Shown piece after piece: positions 54,879 through 62,410 of a stretch of 64,000 nt of DNA. The stretch lies in NCBI RefSeq assembly GCF_003999975.1, contig NZ_RJAC01000005.1:62001-126000 (forward strand). Direction: 5' to 3'. The notes below the pieces were generated by a model. It ran no database searches. It had not been told where the DNA came from and saw only the letters and a list, made by a program, of their open reading frames with translations. How positions within the stretch are numbered: the first letter of the stretch is position 1; the number at the start of each line of letters is the position of its first letter. A program made the position numbers and the translations under genes. The stretch is from Actinoplanes solisilvae. Lineage in GTDB: Bacteria; Actinomycetota; Actinomycetes; Mycobacteriales; Micromonosporaceae.

Positions 54879-55802
54879 TCAGGCAGCCGCGGCGACGTCT
54901 GACGGCGCCAGGAGCTGCCAGACCTCGCGCGTCGCCGTCGACCGGTTGAGCGTGATGAAGTGGATGCCGGGCACGCCCTCGGCCAGCAACCGGGCGCACA
55001 TGTCGGCGCACGTCTCGATGCCCAGTTCGCGTACCGAGGCCTCGTCGCCGGCCACCGCCTCGAAGCGGGCCAGCAGCGCGGGCGGGAACGGCGCGCCGGA
55101 GAGCTGGGAGGAGCGCTCGATCGTCGCCATGCGGGTCACGGGCATGACACCCGGCACGATCGGGGTGTCGCCGCCGGCGGCCACGACACGGTCACGCAGG
55201 CGCAGGTAGTCGTCGGCGTCGAAGAACATCTGCGTGATCGCGAAATCGGCGCCCGACTGACATTTACGTACGAAATGGGCGGTGTCTGTCTCGACGTCGG
55301 CCGAGCGGGGGTGCTTGTAGGGGAACGCGGCCACCCCGACGCTGAAGTCGCCCGCCTCTTTGACCAGGCGTACGAGGTCTTCGGCGTAGCGCAGACCGGA
55401 CGGGTGCTCGACCCACTCGCCCATCGGGTCGCCGGGCGGATCGCCACGAACGGCCAGCACGTTGCGGATGCCCGCACCGGCCAGCCGCCCGATCACGTTG
55501 CGCAGCTCGGCGACCGAGTGGTTGACCGCCGTCAGGTGGGCCATGGGCAGCAGCGTCGTCTCGGTCGCGACCCGCTCGGTGACGGCCACGGTGGTGTCGC
55601 GCGTGGTGCCGCCGGCGCCGTACGTGATCGAGACGAAGCTGGGCCGCAACGACTCGAGCTCGCGGATCGCGCGCCACAGCAGCCGTTCGCCCTCGGGCGT
55701 CTTGGGTGGGAAGAACTCGAACGAGAACGTGGGCGCGCCGCCCCGCACCAGCTCACCGATCGCCGGTGTAGCGGGCAGACGCGAGGGGAGTCCGAGAGCC
55801 AC
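54879..55802 (-). CDS. metF: Methylenetetrahydrofolate reductase-like (Rv2172c family)
   Basis: A 307-residue TIM-barrel protein with the MTHFR features FSFEFFPPKTPEGE (catalytic Glu), VSITYGAGGTTRD, VLAVRGDPP, FAITQMFFD and PGVMPVT. It supplies methyl-THF for methionine synthesis if active. It fits the Rv2172c position next to idsA. GTG at 55802 with TAGAGT 6 nt upstream (leaderless). It diverges from idsA across 54 bp. Confidence 0.88.
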   Translation of the reverse strand: MALGLPSRLPATPAIGELVRGGAPTFSFEFFPPKTPEGERLLWRAIRELESLRPSFVSITYGAGGTTRDTTVAVTERVATETTLLPMAHLTAVNHSVAELRNVIGRLAGAGIRNVLAVRGDPPGDPMGEWVEHPSGLRYAEDLVRLVKEAGDFSVGVAAFPYKHPRSADVETDTAHFVRKCQSGADFAITQMFFDADDYLRLRDRVVAAGGDTPIVPGVMPVTRMATIERSSQLSGAPFPPALLARFEAVAGDEASVRELGIETCADMCARLLAEGVPGIHFITLNRSTATREVWQLLAPSDVAAAA

Positions 55803-55808
55803 ACGACG

Positions 55809-55814
55809 ACTCTA
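55809..55814 (-). promoter_or_regulatory. -10 box of the metF-like gene (leaderless)
   Basis: TAGAGT on the minus strand, 6 nt before the GTG at 55802. Confidence 0.5.
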
Positions 55815-55843
55815 CCGGCGCGCTCCGGCAAAACGGTGTGGAC

Positions 55844-55849
55844 TACCGT
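55844..55849 (+). promoter_or_regulatory. -10 box of idsA (leaderless)
   Basis: TACCGT, 7 nt before the GTG at 55857. Back-to-back with the metF-like promoter within 54 bp. Confidence 0.5.
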
Positions 55850-55856
55850 CGTCCTC

Positions 55857-56924
55857 GTGACGTCCCCGGTTGAAGTCGCCGACCTGCGCGCCCGCGTCGA
55901 CAAGGCGCTCGCTGTCTTTCTCGCCGAGCAGAGCTCCCGTCTGACCGGCATCGATTCGTCGCTGACGGCCGTGGCCGAGGCGATCGACGACTTCGTGCTG
56001 GGCGGGGGCAAGCGGTTGCGGCCCGCGTTCGCCTACTGGGGTTTCCGCGGGGCCGGTGGCGCCGACTCCGACCAGATCGTGGCCGCCCTCTCGTCGCTCG
56101 AACTGGTGCAGGCCAGCGCGCTGATCCACGACGACCTGATGGACCGCTCGGACACCCGGCGCGGTGTGCCGTCCGTGCACCGGCGGTTCGAGGCGCGGCA
56201 CACGGCCTCGGGCTGGCGCGGCGGGGCGGCGGCGTTCGGCGACAGCGCGGCGGTGCTGCTCGGCGACCTGGCGATGGTGTGGTCCGACGAGATGCTCTAC
56301 ACCTCGGGCGTGGGCACGGCCGAGCTGATGCGGGCGCGGCCGGTCTTCGACGAGATGCGTACGGAGGTCACCGTCGGGCAGTACCTCGACGTGCTCACCC
56401 AGGCCACGGCCGACACGTCGCTGGAGCGGGCCGGCAAGGTCGCCCGGTTCAAGGCCGCGAAATACACGGTCGAGCGCCCGCTGCTGCTCGGGGCCGCGCT
56501 GGCCGGGGCTTCGAGCGAGCTCGCCACGGCATACTCGGACTTCGGACTTCCCCTGGGCGAGGCGTTCCAGCTGCGCGACGACGTGCTCGGCGTCTTCGGC
56601 GACCCGGCCCAGACCGGCAAGCCCGCGGGCGACGACCTGCGCGAGGGCAAGCGTACGTACCTGGTGGCGTCGGCGTTCTCGGCGCTCGACGAGCCCGAGC
56701 GGGACGAGCTCGACGCGGCCCTGGGCGACCAGGGTCTGGACGACGCCGGGGTGCTGCGGCTGCGGGCGCTGATCCGCGAGAGCGGCGCGCTGGCGGCCAC
56801 CGAGCGGCGCATCGACGAGCTGATGACGGCGTCGCTGAGCGCCCTGGCCGCCGCGCCGATGGACGACGACGCGCGCGACGTGCTGCGCCGCCTGGCCGAA
56901 GCCGCGACCAACCGTACGGTCTAG
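55857..56924 (+). CDS. idsA: Polyprenyl diphosphate synthase (IdsA-like)
   Basis: Condenses isopentenyl diphosphate with allylic diphosphates, probably to geranylgeranyl diphosphate. The 355-residue protein has the GGKRLRPAF lead-in, the first Asp-rich motif IHDDLMDRSDTRRG (about 97-110) and the second FQLRDDVLGVFGD (about 238-250). The chain-length residues upstream of the first motif (VQASAL) are small, compatible with C20 products. The neighbouring lycopene cyclase genes support a carotenoid role; in M. tuberculosis idsA2 (Rv2173) sits in the same block. Confidence 0.9.
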   Translation: MTSPVEVADLRARVDKALAVFLAEQSSRLTGIDSSLTAVAEAIDDFVLGGGKRLRPAFAYWGFRGAGGADSDQIVAALSSLELVQASALIHDDLMDRSDTRRGVPSVHRRFEARHTASGWRGGAAAFGDSAAVLLGDLAMVWSDEMLYTSGVGTAELMRARPVFDEMRTEVTVGQYLDVLTQATADTSLERAGKVARFKAAKYTVERPLLLGAALAGASSELATAYSDFGLPLGEAFQLRDDVLGVFGDPAQTGKPAGDDLREGKRTYLVASAFSALDEPERDELDAALGDQGLDDAGVLRLRALIRESGALAATERRIDELMTASLSALAAAPMDDDARDVLRRLAEAATNRTV

Positions 56925-57277
56925 GGCTTGGGCTTGATCTTCTCAAGGAGCCGGCTGCCCTCACCGGCGGCCGGTGTGCGCTGGATGCCGCGCCGGCCGA
57001 GCCAGACCCAGATCGAGAGCGTGAACAGGACCAGGGCGAAACCGAAGAACAGGTCTTCGACCGGGGCGTACGCGATGCGCCAGCCGATGATGGCGTCGGG
57101 GTTGTAGAGCACGATGCCGTGGCCGGTCAGGATGCCGTTCGAGAGCAGCTGGAACGTGATGATGATCGGGTAGGTCGCCCAGAAGACGACCTTGGTCACC
57201 AGGCGGGTACGCAGGAGCCAGAGGTCGATCGCGACGGCGACGGCCACCCCGAGCAGCGCGGCGACGGTGTAGGTCAT
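56921..57277 (-). CDS. crtYd: Lycopene cyclase subunit (CrtYd-like)
   Basis: A 118-residue membrane protein with three predicted helices, the second half of a heterodimeric lycopene cyclase as in Brevibacterium or Corynebacterium (CrtYc/CrtYd, CrtYe/CrtYf). The conserved acidic motif APVEDLFFGFALVLF (PxE-[ED]-like) is present at about 70-84. Its start overlaps the CrtYc-like stop by ATGA. Its TAG stop and that of idsA on the other strand share a CTAG palindrome, so the genes overlap by 4 bp. Confidence 0.85.
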   Translation of the reverse strand: MTYTVAALLGVAVAVAIDLWLLRTRLVTKVVFWATYPIIITFQLLSNGILTGHGIVLYNPDAIIGWRIAYAPVEDLFFGFALVLFTLSIWVWLGRRGIQRTPAAGEGSRLLEKIKPKP

Positions 57278-57603
57278 TCCTCGTCACCGACCGGCTTGCG
57301 CAGGACCGCGCGGGTGGCCTCGAAGCCGAGGATCGCGCAGACCGGCACGACCACGAAGAACAGCACCTCGTCGATCGGCAGGCCGCCGGGCAGGAGGATG
57401 CCGGTGATCTGTGCGGGGTCGAACCGCCAGTGACCGGCGGCGATCGCGGCCAGGTCCCACAGGACGAAGACGATCGCCACCGGCAGCAGCGTCAGCAGCA
57501 CCCGCCGCCAGCGGCGCAGCACGTTGACCTTGAGTACGGGTTCGAGCCACAGGGCCGCGGCCAGGCAGCCGACCAGCACCGCCAGGTATGCGAGGTGGCC
57601 CAT
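57274..57603 (-). CDS. crtYc: Lycopene cyclase subunit (CrtYc-like)
   Basis: A 109-residue membrane protein with three predicted helices; the motif LPIDEVLFFVVVPVCA (about 75-90) matches the acidic motif of the first lycopene cyclase subunit. Together with the next gene it would cyclise lycopene ends. No crtB or crtI is in the window, so the pathway is completed elsewhere or a C20-derived product differs. ATG at 57603 with TACTCT 6 nt upstream (leaderless). Confidence 0.85.
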   Translation of the reverse strand: MGHLAYLAVLVGCLAAALWLEPVLKVNVLRRWRRVLLTLLPVAIVFVLWDLAAIAAGHWRFDPAQITGILLPGGLPIDEVLFFVVVPVCAILGFEATRAVLRKPVGDEE

Positions 57604-57607
57604 GCGG

Positions 57608-57955
57608 TCAGAGTAGAGCCTGCGCGCGCCGCTTCACCTCGCGGGCGCGGTCACCACCCAGGCCCTTGGCCGCGTTCCCGTCGATCGTCGCGTCGGGTTC
57701 GTAGAGCCACTTGAGGGCTTCTTCGTCGTTGTACCGGGCGTCGCGCAGCAAGTTCAGGACGCCGGGGAGGTGCTTCAGCACGGTGCTGTTGGCCACCAGG
57801 TCGGCCGGTACCACGCGGACGCCGTCTCGACGGACGGCGAGCAGGTGCCCGTCGCGAATCATCTGGTGGACCTTGCTGATCGACACACCGAGCTTCTCGG
57901 ACACGTCCGGCAGGTTGATCCACTCGGCCGGGCCGGCGGTTACGGAATCGCTCAC
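57608..57955 (-). CDS. HTH DNA-binding protein, Rv2175c-like (PknL substrate family)
   Basis: A 115-residue protein with a winged HTH: EWINLPDVSEKLGVSISKVHQMIRDGHLLAVRRDG (about 10-45), followed by a C-terminal helical domain (LPGVLNLLRDARYNDEEALKWL). It matches M. tuberculosis Rv2175c, a DNA-binding protein phosphorylated by PknL on an N-terminal Thr; Thr near residue 6 here is a candidate. The GTG at 57955 lies 6 nt after a TACGCT box; an ATG at 57961 would overlap the spacing. The pknL homologue is 0.85 kb away, divergent. Confidence 0.88.
   Translation of the reverse strand: MSDSVTAGPAEWINLPDVSEKLGVSISKVHQMIRDGHLLAVRRDGVRVVPADLVANSTVLKHLPGVLNLLRDARYNDEEALKWLYEPDATIDGNAAKGLGGDRAREVKRRAQALL
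57610..57615 (-). promoter_or_regulatory. -10 box of crtYc-crtYd (leaderless)
   Basis: TACTCT on the minus strand, 6 nt before the ATG at 57603. It lies inside the 3' end of the upstream HTH gene. Confidence 0.45.
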
Positions 57956-57961
57956 CCCCAT

Positions 57962-57967
57962 AGCGTA
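57962..57967 (-). promoter_or_regulatory. -10 box of the Rv2175c-like gene (leaderless)
   Basis: TACGCT on the minus strand; the GTG at 57955 is 6 nt downstream, whereas the ATG at 57961 would abut the box. Confidence 0.5.
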
Positions 57968-57988
57968 CGAGAGCGGAGAAGGAACCCG

Positions 57989-58696
57989 ATGAGCCTGCTG
58001 CGCAGGACCCGCACGGAGATGGCCGGCGCGTGGCGTTCGCTGCGCTACGACCTGGGCCGAGGGACACCCGCCGAACCGCCCGCGGACGGCCCCGACGTGA
58101 CCTCGACCGGGATGGGCACCTTCGGGCTGGAGGGCCTGGGCGGGCAGATCGAGCCGGCCCAACCGGTGCGCCGGCCGCGGCGCGCCGTGGCGGTGACCGC
58201 GTTCGGGACGTTGACCGTGGCCGGGGCGGCCGGTGCCTACCTGGCCGTGGTGAACGGGCTGGGCTCGCTGGTCTCGGGCAGCGAGGCCGAGGCGGGCACG
58301 CTCCCGCCACGGCCCGCGGCGACCACCGCCGTGGGGCTGGGCCCCTCGTCCCCGGCGGGCCCGACGACGAAGGCGACGCGGATCGCCCGGCCGGTGACCC
58401 CTGAGGAGACGGCGGCGCTCACACCCATCGAGCCCCCGCCGGCCGTCGCTGTGCCCCCGGTCCGGAGTCCTGGCCGGACGGCGACGACGCGACCGCCCAG
58501 TCCGGAGTGTCACTGCGGCCCGCCGGTGCCGACGCCGACCGCGCCCAGCCCGACGCCGACTCCCACCCCGTCACCGTCGCCGTCGGACAGCCCGAGCCCG
58601 TCGCCGTCGCCCAGTGAATCGGGGGACGCAGATCACTCCGCGGACCCGTCACCGAGCCGCTCGTGGCACCGAAACGGCCACCGACGACACCGTTAA
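57989..58696 (+). CDS. Hypothetical single-pass membrane protein with Pro/Ser/Thr tail
   Basis: A 235-residue protein. A cytoplasmic N-terminus (MSLLRRTRTEMAGAWRSLRYDLGRG) with Thr and Ser sites is followed by a helix (about 72-92) and a long extracytoplasmic Pro/Ser/Thr tail with dense SPSP and TPTP repeats and a His/Arg-rich end. No family recognised. It sits between the HTH substrate and pknL; the arrangement makes it a candidate kinase partner, but this is inference only. ATG with GGAGAAGGA upstream. Confidence 0.65.
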   Translation: MSLLRRTRTEMAGAWRSLRYDLGRGTPAEPPADGPDVTSTGMGTFGLEGLGGQIEPAQPVRRPRRAVAVTAFGTLTVAGAAGAYLAVVNGLGSLVSGSEAEAGTLPPRPAATTAVGLGPSSPAGPTTKATRIARPVTPEETAALTPIEPPPAVAVPPVRSPGRTATTRPPSPECHCGPPVPTPTAPSPTPTPTPSPSPSDSPSPSPSPSESGDADHSADPSPSRSWHRNGHRRHR

Positions 58697-58797
58697 ATCC
58701 CTATTTGCCGGGGCAGATCCGGCGTGTCATAGCGGGACGCCCATACCCGTTTGGACTCAGCTATGGCATCCTGGACTGCCCCCACGCGAAAGACACA

Positions 58798-58803
58798 TAC
58801 ACT
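58798..58803 (+). promoter_or_regulatory. -10 box of pknL (possible leaderless)
   Basis: TACACT, 8 nt before the ATG at 58812. Slightly longer spacing than the others. Confidence 0.4.
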
Positions 58804-58811
58804 TCACGCCG

Positions 58812-60785
58812 ATGGACACCACAGTCGCCGACACGTTGATCGGCACGACGATTGACGGCCGCTACCGGATCACCGGTCGGGTGGCCCGTGGTGGCATGGC
58901 GACCGTCTACACAGCCACTGACGAACGACTCGAGCGCACCGTCGCTCTGAAGATCATTCACCCGTCGCAAGCGACCAACGCCCACTTCGTGGACAGGTTC
59001 ACCGACGAGGCCAAGACGATCGCCCGGCTCACCCACCCCAACGTCGTGGCCGTGTACGACCAGGGCCGCCACCAGGGCCTGCCCTATCTGGTCATGGAAT
59101 ACGTCCAGGGCCGCACGCTGCGCGACCTGCTCACCCAGCGCCGCCGGCTCAACCCGGTCGAGGCGCTGGCGATCCTCGAGCAGATGCTCGCCGCGATCGC
59201 CGCCGCTCACCGCGCCGGCCTCGTGCACCGCGACGTGAAGCCCGAGAACGTGCTCGTGGCCGAGGCGCCCAGCGGGGGCGTGGCCAACCTGGTCGACGCC
59301 GTCGTCAAGGTGGCCGACTTCGGTCTCGCGCGCGCTGTCGAGGCGAGCAGCGCCGACGAGCCCGGCCAGCTCATGGCAACCGTGGCCTACGTGGCGCCCG
59401 AGCTGGTCACCGACGGCCACGCCGACGCCCGCACCGACGTCTACTCGGCCGGCATCGTGCTCTTCGAGATGCTCACCGGCCGGGTGCCGTTCGACGGCGA
59501 CGACCCCGTCGCGGTCGCCTGGCAGCACGTCGACAACGATGTGCCGGCCCCGTCGAGCGTCGTCCCCGGCCTGCCGACCAAGCTCGACGACCTCACCGCC
59601 CGGGCCACCCGCCGCGACCCGGGCGCGCGCCCGACCGACGCCGGCGCGCTGCTGACCGAGGTGCAGACCGTCCGCGACGACCTCGGCTCGCAAAACGTCG
59701 AGACCGCGCTGCTGCGTCAGGTCCCGGCCTCGCGCGGCGCGATGTCCGACGCGACCACGGTCGTGCCCGCCGCCGACGCCACGGCACTGGTTCCCAAGAT
59801 CGGCGGCACCGACCGGCCCTCGTGGGCGCGGCTGCCCAACCAGGCGCCCCCGCGCGGCTCGGAATACACGGCGGGCCGCGTCCCACGCTCGGCGCGCCGC
59901 GGCAAGAGCGGCACCGACCGTCGCCGCGTCCTGCTCACCGCGGCCGTGGCCGTCATGGTGCTGGTCGTCATCGGCAGCACGTGGTGGGTCACGCTCGGCC
60001 GCTACACCGAGGCCCCCTCGCTGATCAACCGGACCAAGGCCCAGGTCGAGCTCGACGCGCAACAGCAGGGCTTCGAGGTCTTCTACAACGACGGCGCCTA
60101 CAACGAGACCGTCGCCAAAGACACCGTGGTCGCGCAAGACCCGGCGCCCGACGGCAAGCTGGTCAAGGGCGGCGTCATCACGGTGACGCTGTCGCTGGGC
60201 CCCGAGCGGTTCGCCGTGCCCGACCTGGCCGGCCTCGAACTGGCCGCCGCCCGCGGCGAGCTCGAACAGCTCAACCTCAAGCTCAAGCAGGGCACCGGGG
60301 TCTACAGCGACACGGTTCCCGAGGGCGCCGTCATCTCGTCCAGCCCCAAGACGGGCACCCAGCTCAAGCGCGGCGGTACGGTCACCGTGGTGCTCAGCAA
60401 GGGCCGGGCCCCGATCCGGGTGCCCGACCTGAACGGCAAGAACATCAACGACGCCCGCAACGAGCTGGCCGGCCTCGGGCTGACCGCGGTCGAGCGCTAC
60501 AAAGACAGCGACCAGCCGAAGGACACGGTCATCGGCCAGTCACCCAAGGCTGCCACCGGCGCGAACAAGGACGACGTGGTCACCCTCGACGTCAGCAAGG
60601 GCCCGGCGTTCGTCGTCATGCCCGACGTCAGCAACCAGCCGTGCCAGCAGGCGAAGGCGGCGCTCGAGGGGCAGGGTCTGCGCGTGCGCGTCGATTTCGA
60701 CCCCAATGCCTTCGTACGGGGTCAGCAACCGGGCCCCGGCACGCAGTTGCCCCCGCAGTCCGAGGTCGCGATCCAGTGCGCCTGA
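58812..60785 (+). CDS. pknL: Ser/Thr protein kinase PknL with PASTA repeats
   Basis: A 657-residue Hanks-type kinase. The kinase domain (about 15-275) has GRVARGGMATVYTA, the catalytic Lys in VALKII, HRDVKPENVLV, VADFGLARA and YVAPELVTDG. A helix at about 372-392 (VLLTAAVAVMVLVVIGSTWW) leads to four extracellular PASTA domains (about 400-657). M. tuberculosis PknL occupies the same locus but, as I recall, lacks PASTA repeats. Its likely substrate is the divergent HTH protein. Stop overlaps the endonuclease IV start by 10 bp. Confidence 0.93.
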   Translation: MDTTVADTLIGTTIDGRYRITGRVARGGMATVYTATDERLERTVALKIIHPSQATNAHFVDRFTDEAKTIARLTHPNVVAVYDQGRHQGLPYLVMEYVQGRTLRDLLTQRRRLNPVEALAILEQMLAAIAAAHRAGLVHRDVKPENVLVAEAPSGGVANLVDAVVKVADFGLARAVEASSADEPGQLMATVAYVAPELVTDGHADARTDVYSAGIVLFEMLTGRVPFDGDDPVAVAWQHVDNDVPAPSSVVPGLPTKLDDLTARATRRDPGARPTDAGALLTEVQTVRDDLGSQNVETALLRQVPASRGAMSDATTVVPAADATALVPKIGGTDRPSWARLPNQAPPRGSEYTAGRVPRSARRGKSGTDRRRVLLTAAVAVMVLVVIGSTWWVTLGRYTEAPSLINRTKAQVELDAQQQGFEVFYNDGAYNETVAKDTVVAQDPAPDGKLVKGGVITVTLSLGPERFAVPDLAGLELAAARGELEQLNLKLKQGTGVYSDTVPEGAVISSSPKTGTQLKRGGTVTVVLSKGRAPIRVPDLNGKNINDARNELAGLGLTAVERYKDSDQPKDTVIGQSPKAATGANKDDVVTLDVSKGPAFVVMPDVSNQPCQQAKAALEGQGLRVRVDFDPNAFVRGQQPGPGTQLPPQSEVAIQCA

Positions 60786-61633
60786 TCGGTTCGCACACGA
60801 AGACGTCGGGAGGGCTGGCCAAGGCCGCCCTTCCGTACGTCGACGCCGCCGGATCCGAGAGCCTGCAGGTGTACGTCTCGAACTCGCGCGGCTGGGCCCT
60901 CCCGCCGGGCGACCCGAAGCAGGACGTCCTGTTCCGCGACGGCATCGGCGAGCGCGGCCTCCCGGCCTACATTCATGCCGCTCTGCTGGTGAACCTGGGC
61001 TCGCCGACCGAGCTGACGGTCGAGCGGTCGATCGACGTGCTCACCCACGCGCTGCTGCGAGGCAAGGCCATCGGCGCGACCGCGGTGGTCTATCACGCGG
61101 GCAGCTCGGTCGACCCCGAGCACGACGACAAGGCGTTCCACCAGCTTCGCGAGGCCCTGCTGCCGCTGCTCGACCGGGCCGACGCCGAGGGCCTGCCGCG
61201 ACTGCTGGTCGAGCCGTCGGCCGGCGGGGGTCGCAGCCTGGCGTCCAAGGTGCAAGATCTCGAACGCTACCTGGACGCGGTCGACAACCATCCCGGCCTG
61301 GGCGTCTGCTTCGACACCTGCCACGCGTGGGCGGCCGGGCACGACCTGGCGACACCGGGCGGCATGGCGGCGACGTTGGACGCGCTGATCGCGTCGATCG
61401 GTCCCGGCCGTCTGCAGCTGATCCACGCCAACGACTCGAAGGACGAGTGCGGCTCGACCCGCGACCGCCACGAGACGATCGGCCAGGGCCGCATCGGCAC
61501 CGCCGCCTTCGCCGAGCTCATGACCCACCCGGCGACCGCCGGCATCCCCGTGATCGTCGAGACCCCCTCGGTCGAACACGAGGGCCACGCCGCCGACATC
61601 GCCCTCCTGAAGTCCCTCCGCCCTCCAGCCTGA
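60776..61633 (+). CDS. nfo: Endonuclease IV (AP endonuclease)
   Basis: A 285-residue zinc AP endonuclease for base excision repair. It starts RLIGSHTKTSGGLA and has the metal-ligand segments IHAALLVNLGSP, VYHAGSS, LLVEPSAGGG, LGVCFDTCHAWAAGHD, IHANDSKDECGSTRDRHETIGQG and VIVETPS. Ligand His and Glu/Asp positions look complete. GTG at 60776 overlaps pknL by 10 bp, so they are coupled. An unusual companion for pknL. Confidence 0.92.
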   Translation: MRLIGSHTKTSGGLAKAALPYVDAAGSESLQVYVSNSRGWALPPGDPKQDVLFRDGIGERGLPAYIHAALLVNLGSPTELTVERSIDVLTHALLRGKAIGATAVVYHAGSSVDPEHDDKAFHQLREALLPLLDRADAEGLPRLLVEPSAGGGRSLASKVQDLERYLDAVDNHPGLGVCFDTCHAWAAGHDLATPGGMAATLDALIASIGPGRLQLIHANDSKDECGSTRDRHETIGQGRIGTAAFAELMTHPATAGIPVIVETPSVEHEGHAADIALLKSLRPPA

Positions 61634-61644
61634 CGGCGTCCGGC

Positions 61645-61700
61645 GTTCCCGCGCGTTCGGCCTTCCCGCGCGTTCGGCCTTCCCGCGCGTTCGGCCTTCC
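61645..61700. repeat. Minisatellite, period 17 bp
   Basis: About 3.5 copies of CGTTCGGCCTTCCCGCG, directly after endonuclease IV. Confidence 0.85.
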
Positions 61701-61727
61701 CGGCCCGGCTCCAAGCGGTCTTCGCGG

Positions 61728-61746
61728 TGTCAATGTTCTGTTGACA
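61728..61746. promoter_or_regulatory. Inverted repeat TGTCAA-N7-TTGACA
   Basis: Perfect 6-bp half-sites ending 7 bp before the -10 box of the HTH gene, in a position to block transcription. A likely autoregulatory operator. Confidence 0.5.
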
Positions 61747-61753
61747 AAACCTC

Positions 61754-61759
61754 TATGCT
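61754..61759 (+). promoter_or_regulatory. -10 box of the HTH gene (leaderless)
   Basis: TATGCT, 6 nt before the GTG at 61766. Confidence 0.5.
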
Positions 61760-61765
61760 GAGATC

Positions 61766-62350
61766 GTGGCTGACTTAGCTGATCTGCGGGCGATCCCTTC
61801 CGCGCGGGCCCGGCTCGACGTTGAGGAGCTCGACCTCATCGACCGCGCCCGGCGTGACGGTGCAACGTGGGGTGAGATCGCTGACGCGCTCGGGTTGGGG
61901 AGTCGCCAGGCCGCCGAGCAGCGCCGGCTGCGCCTGGTCACGGCCGTGCGGGATCGTCCGTCCACGCCCGACGAATATGGCCAGAGCATCGCTGACCTGC
62001 GCGAAGCGGCACTCGAGCTGCATCGTCGAGTGGGCGCCGACCGCCGCTGGGACCGCCGCTTCAATCGGGCTGTGCTGGTTCGGGAGACGCTGTCGGCTGT
62101 CCCCGGCGCGGCCGGTGGCGCGCTGTTCGCCCTGATCGAGGCTGTGATCGCCGATCTCGACGCGGCGTTTGGCTCTCCGGCCGCCGAGCCCGGGCCGGAA
62201 GCCGGACCGAAAGCCCGGCCGGAAGCCCGGCCGGGTGCTGGTGTCGACCGCCGCCCCGGTTCGAGTCCGGTCAGGCCGCTGCCCGCACCGACCCGGGGCG
62301 CCGTCGATCGCCTGCGCGCCGCCCTCACGGCAGCGTCACCAAGACATTGA
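61766..62350 (+). CDS. HTH-domain regulator
   Basis: A 194-residue protein. The N-terminal part has a sigma-like or MarR-like helix-turn-helix in RARRDGATWGEIADALGLGSRQAAEQRRLRLV (about 27-58). The central part is helical and the tail is Pro/Ala/Arg-rich with near repeats (PEAGPKARPEARPGA). Such proteins (I recall similar ones in Micromonosporaceae) are not characterised. It is upstream of an MFS exporter with 60 bp between and a palindrome in the gap; it may control that exporter and itself. Confidence 0.75.
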   Translation: MADLADLRAIPSARARLDVEELDLIDRARRDGATWGEIADALGLGSRQAAEQRRLRLVTAVRDRPSTPDEYGQSIADLREAALELHRRVGADRRWDRRFNRAVLVRETLSAVPGAAGGALFALIEAVIADLDAAFGSPAAEPGPEAGPKARPEARPGAGVDRRPGSSPVRPLPAPTRGAVDRLRAALTAASPRH

Positions 62351-62377
62351 CAGATTGACGCTCAACTCTGAAGGATA

Positions 62378-62394
62378 TGAGTCCCTGAGACTCA
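62378..62394. promoter_or_regulatory. Inverted repeat before the MFS gene
   Basis: TGAGTC-CCTGA-GACTCA, 16 bp before the ATG at 62411. An operator or small hairpin covering the region upstream of the Shine-Dalgarno. Confidence 0.4.
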
Positions 62395-62410
62395 ATTCCT
62401 CGGAGGGGTC

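Noticed and set aside
54960..56924. A 654-codon frame giving idsA a long N-terminal extension
   Set aside because: The extension is antisense to metF; a leaderless GTG at 55857 gives the normal length.
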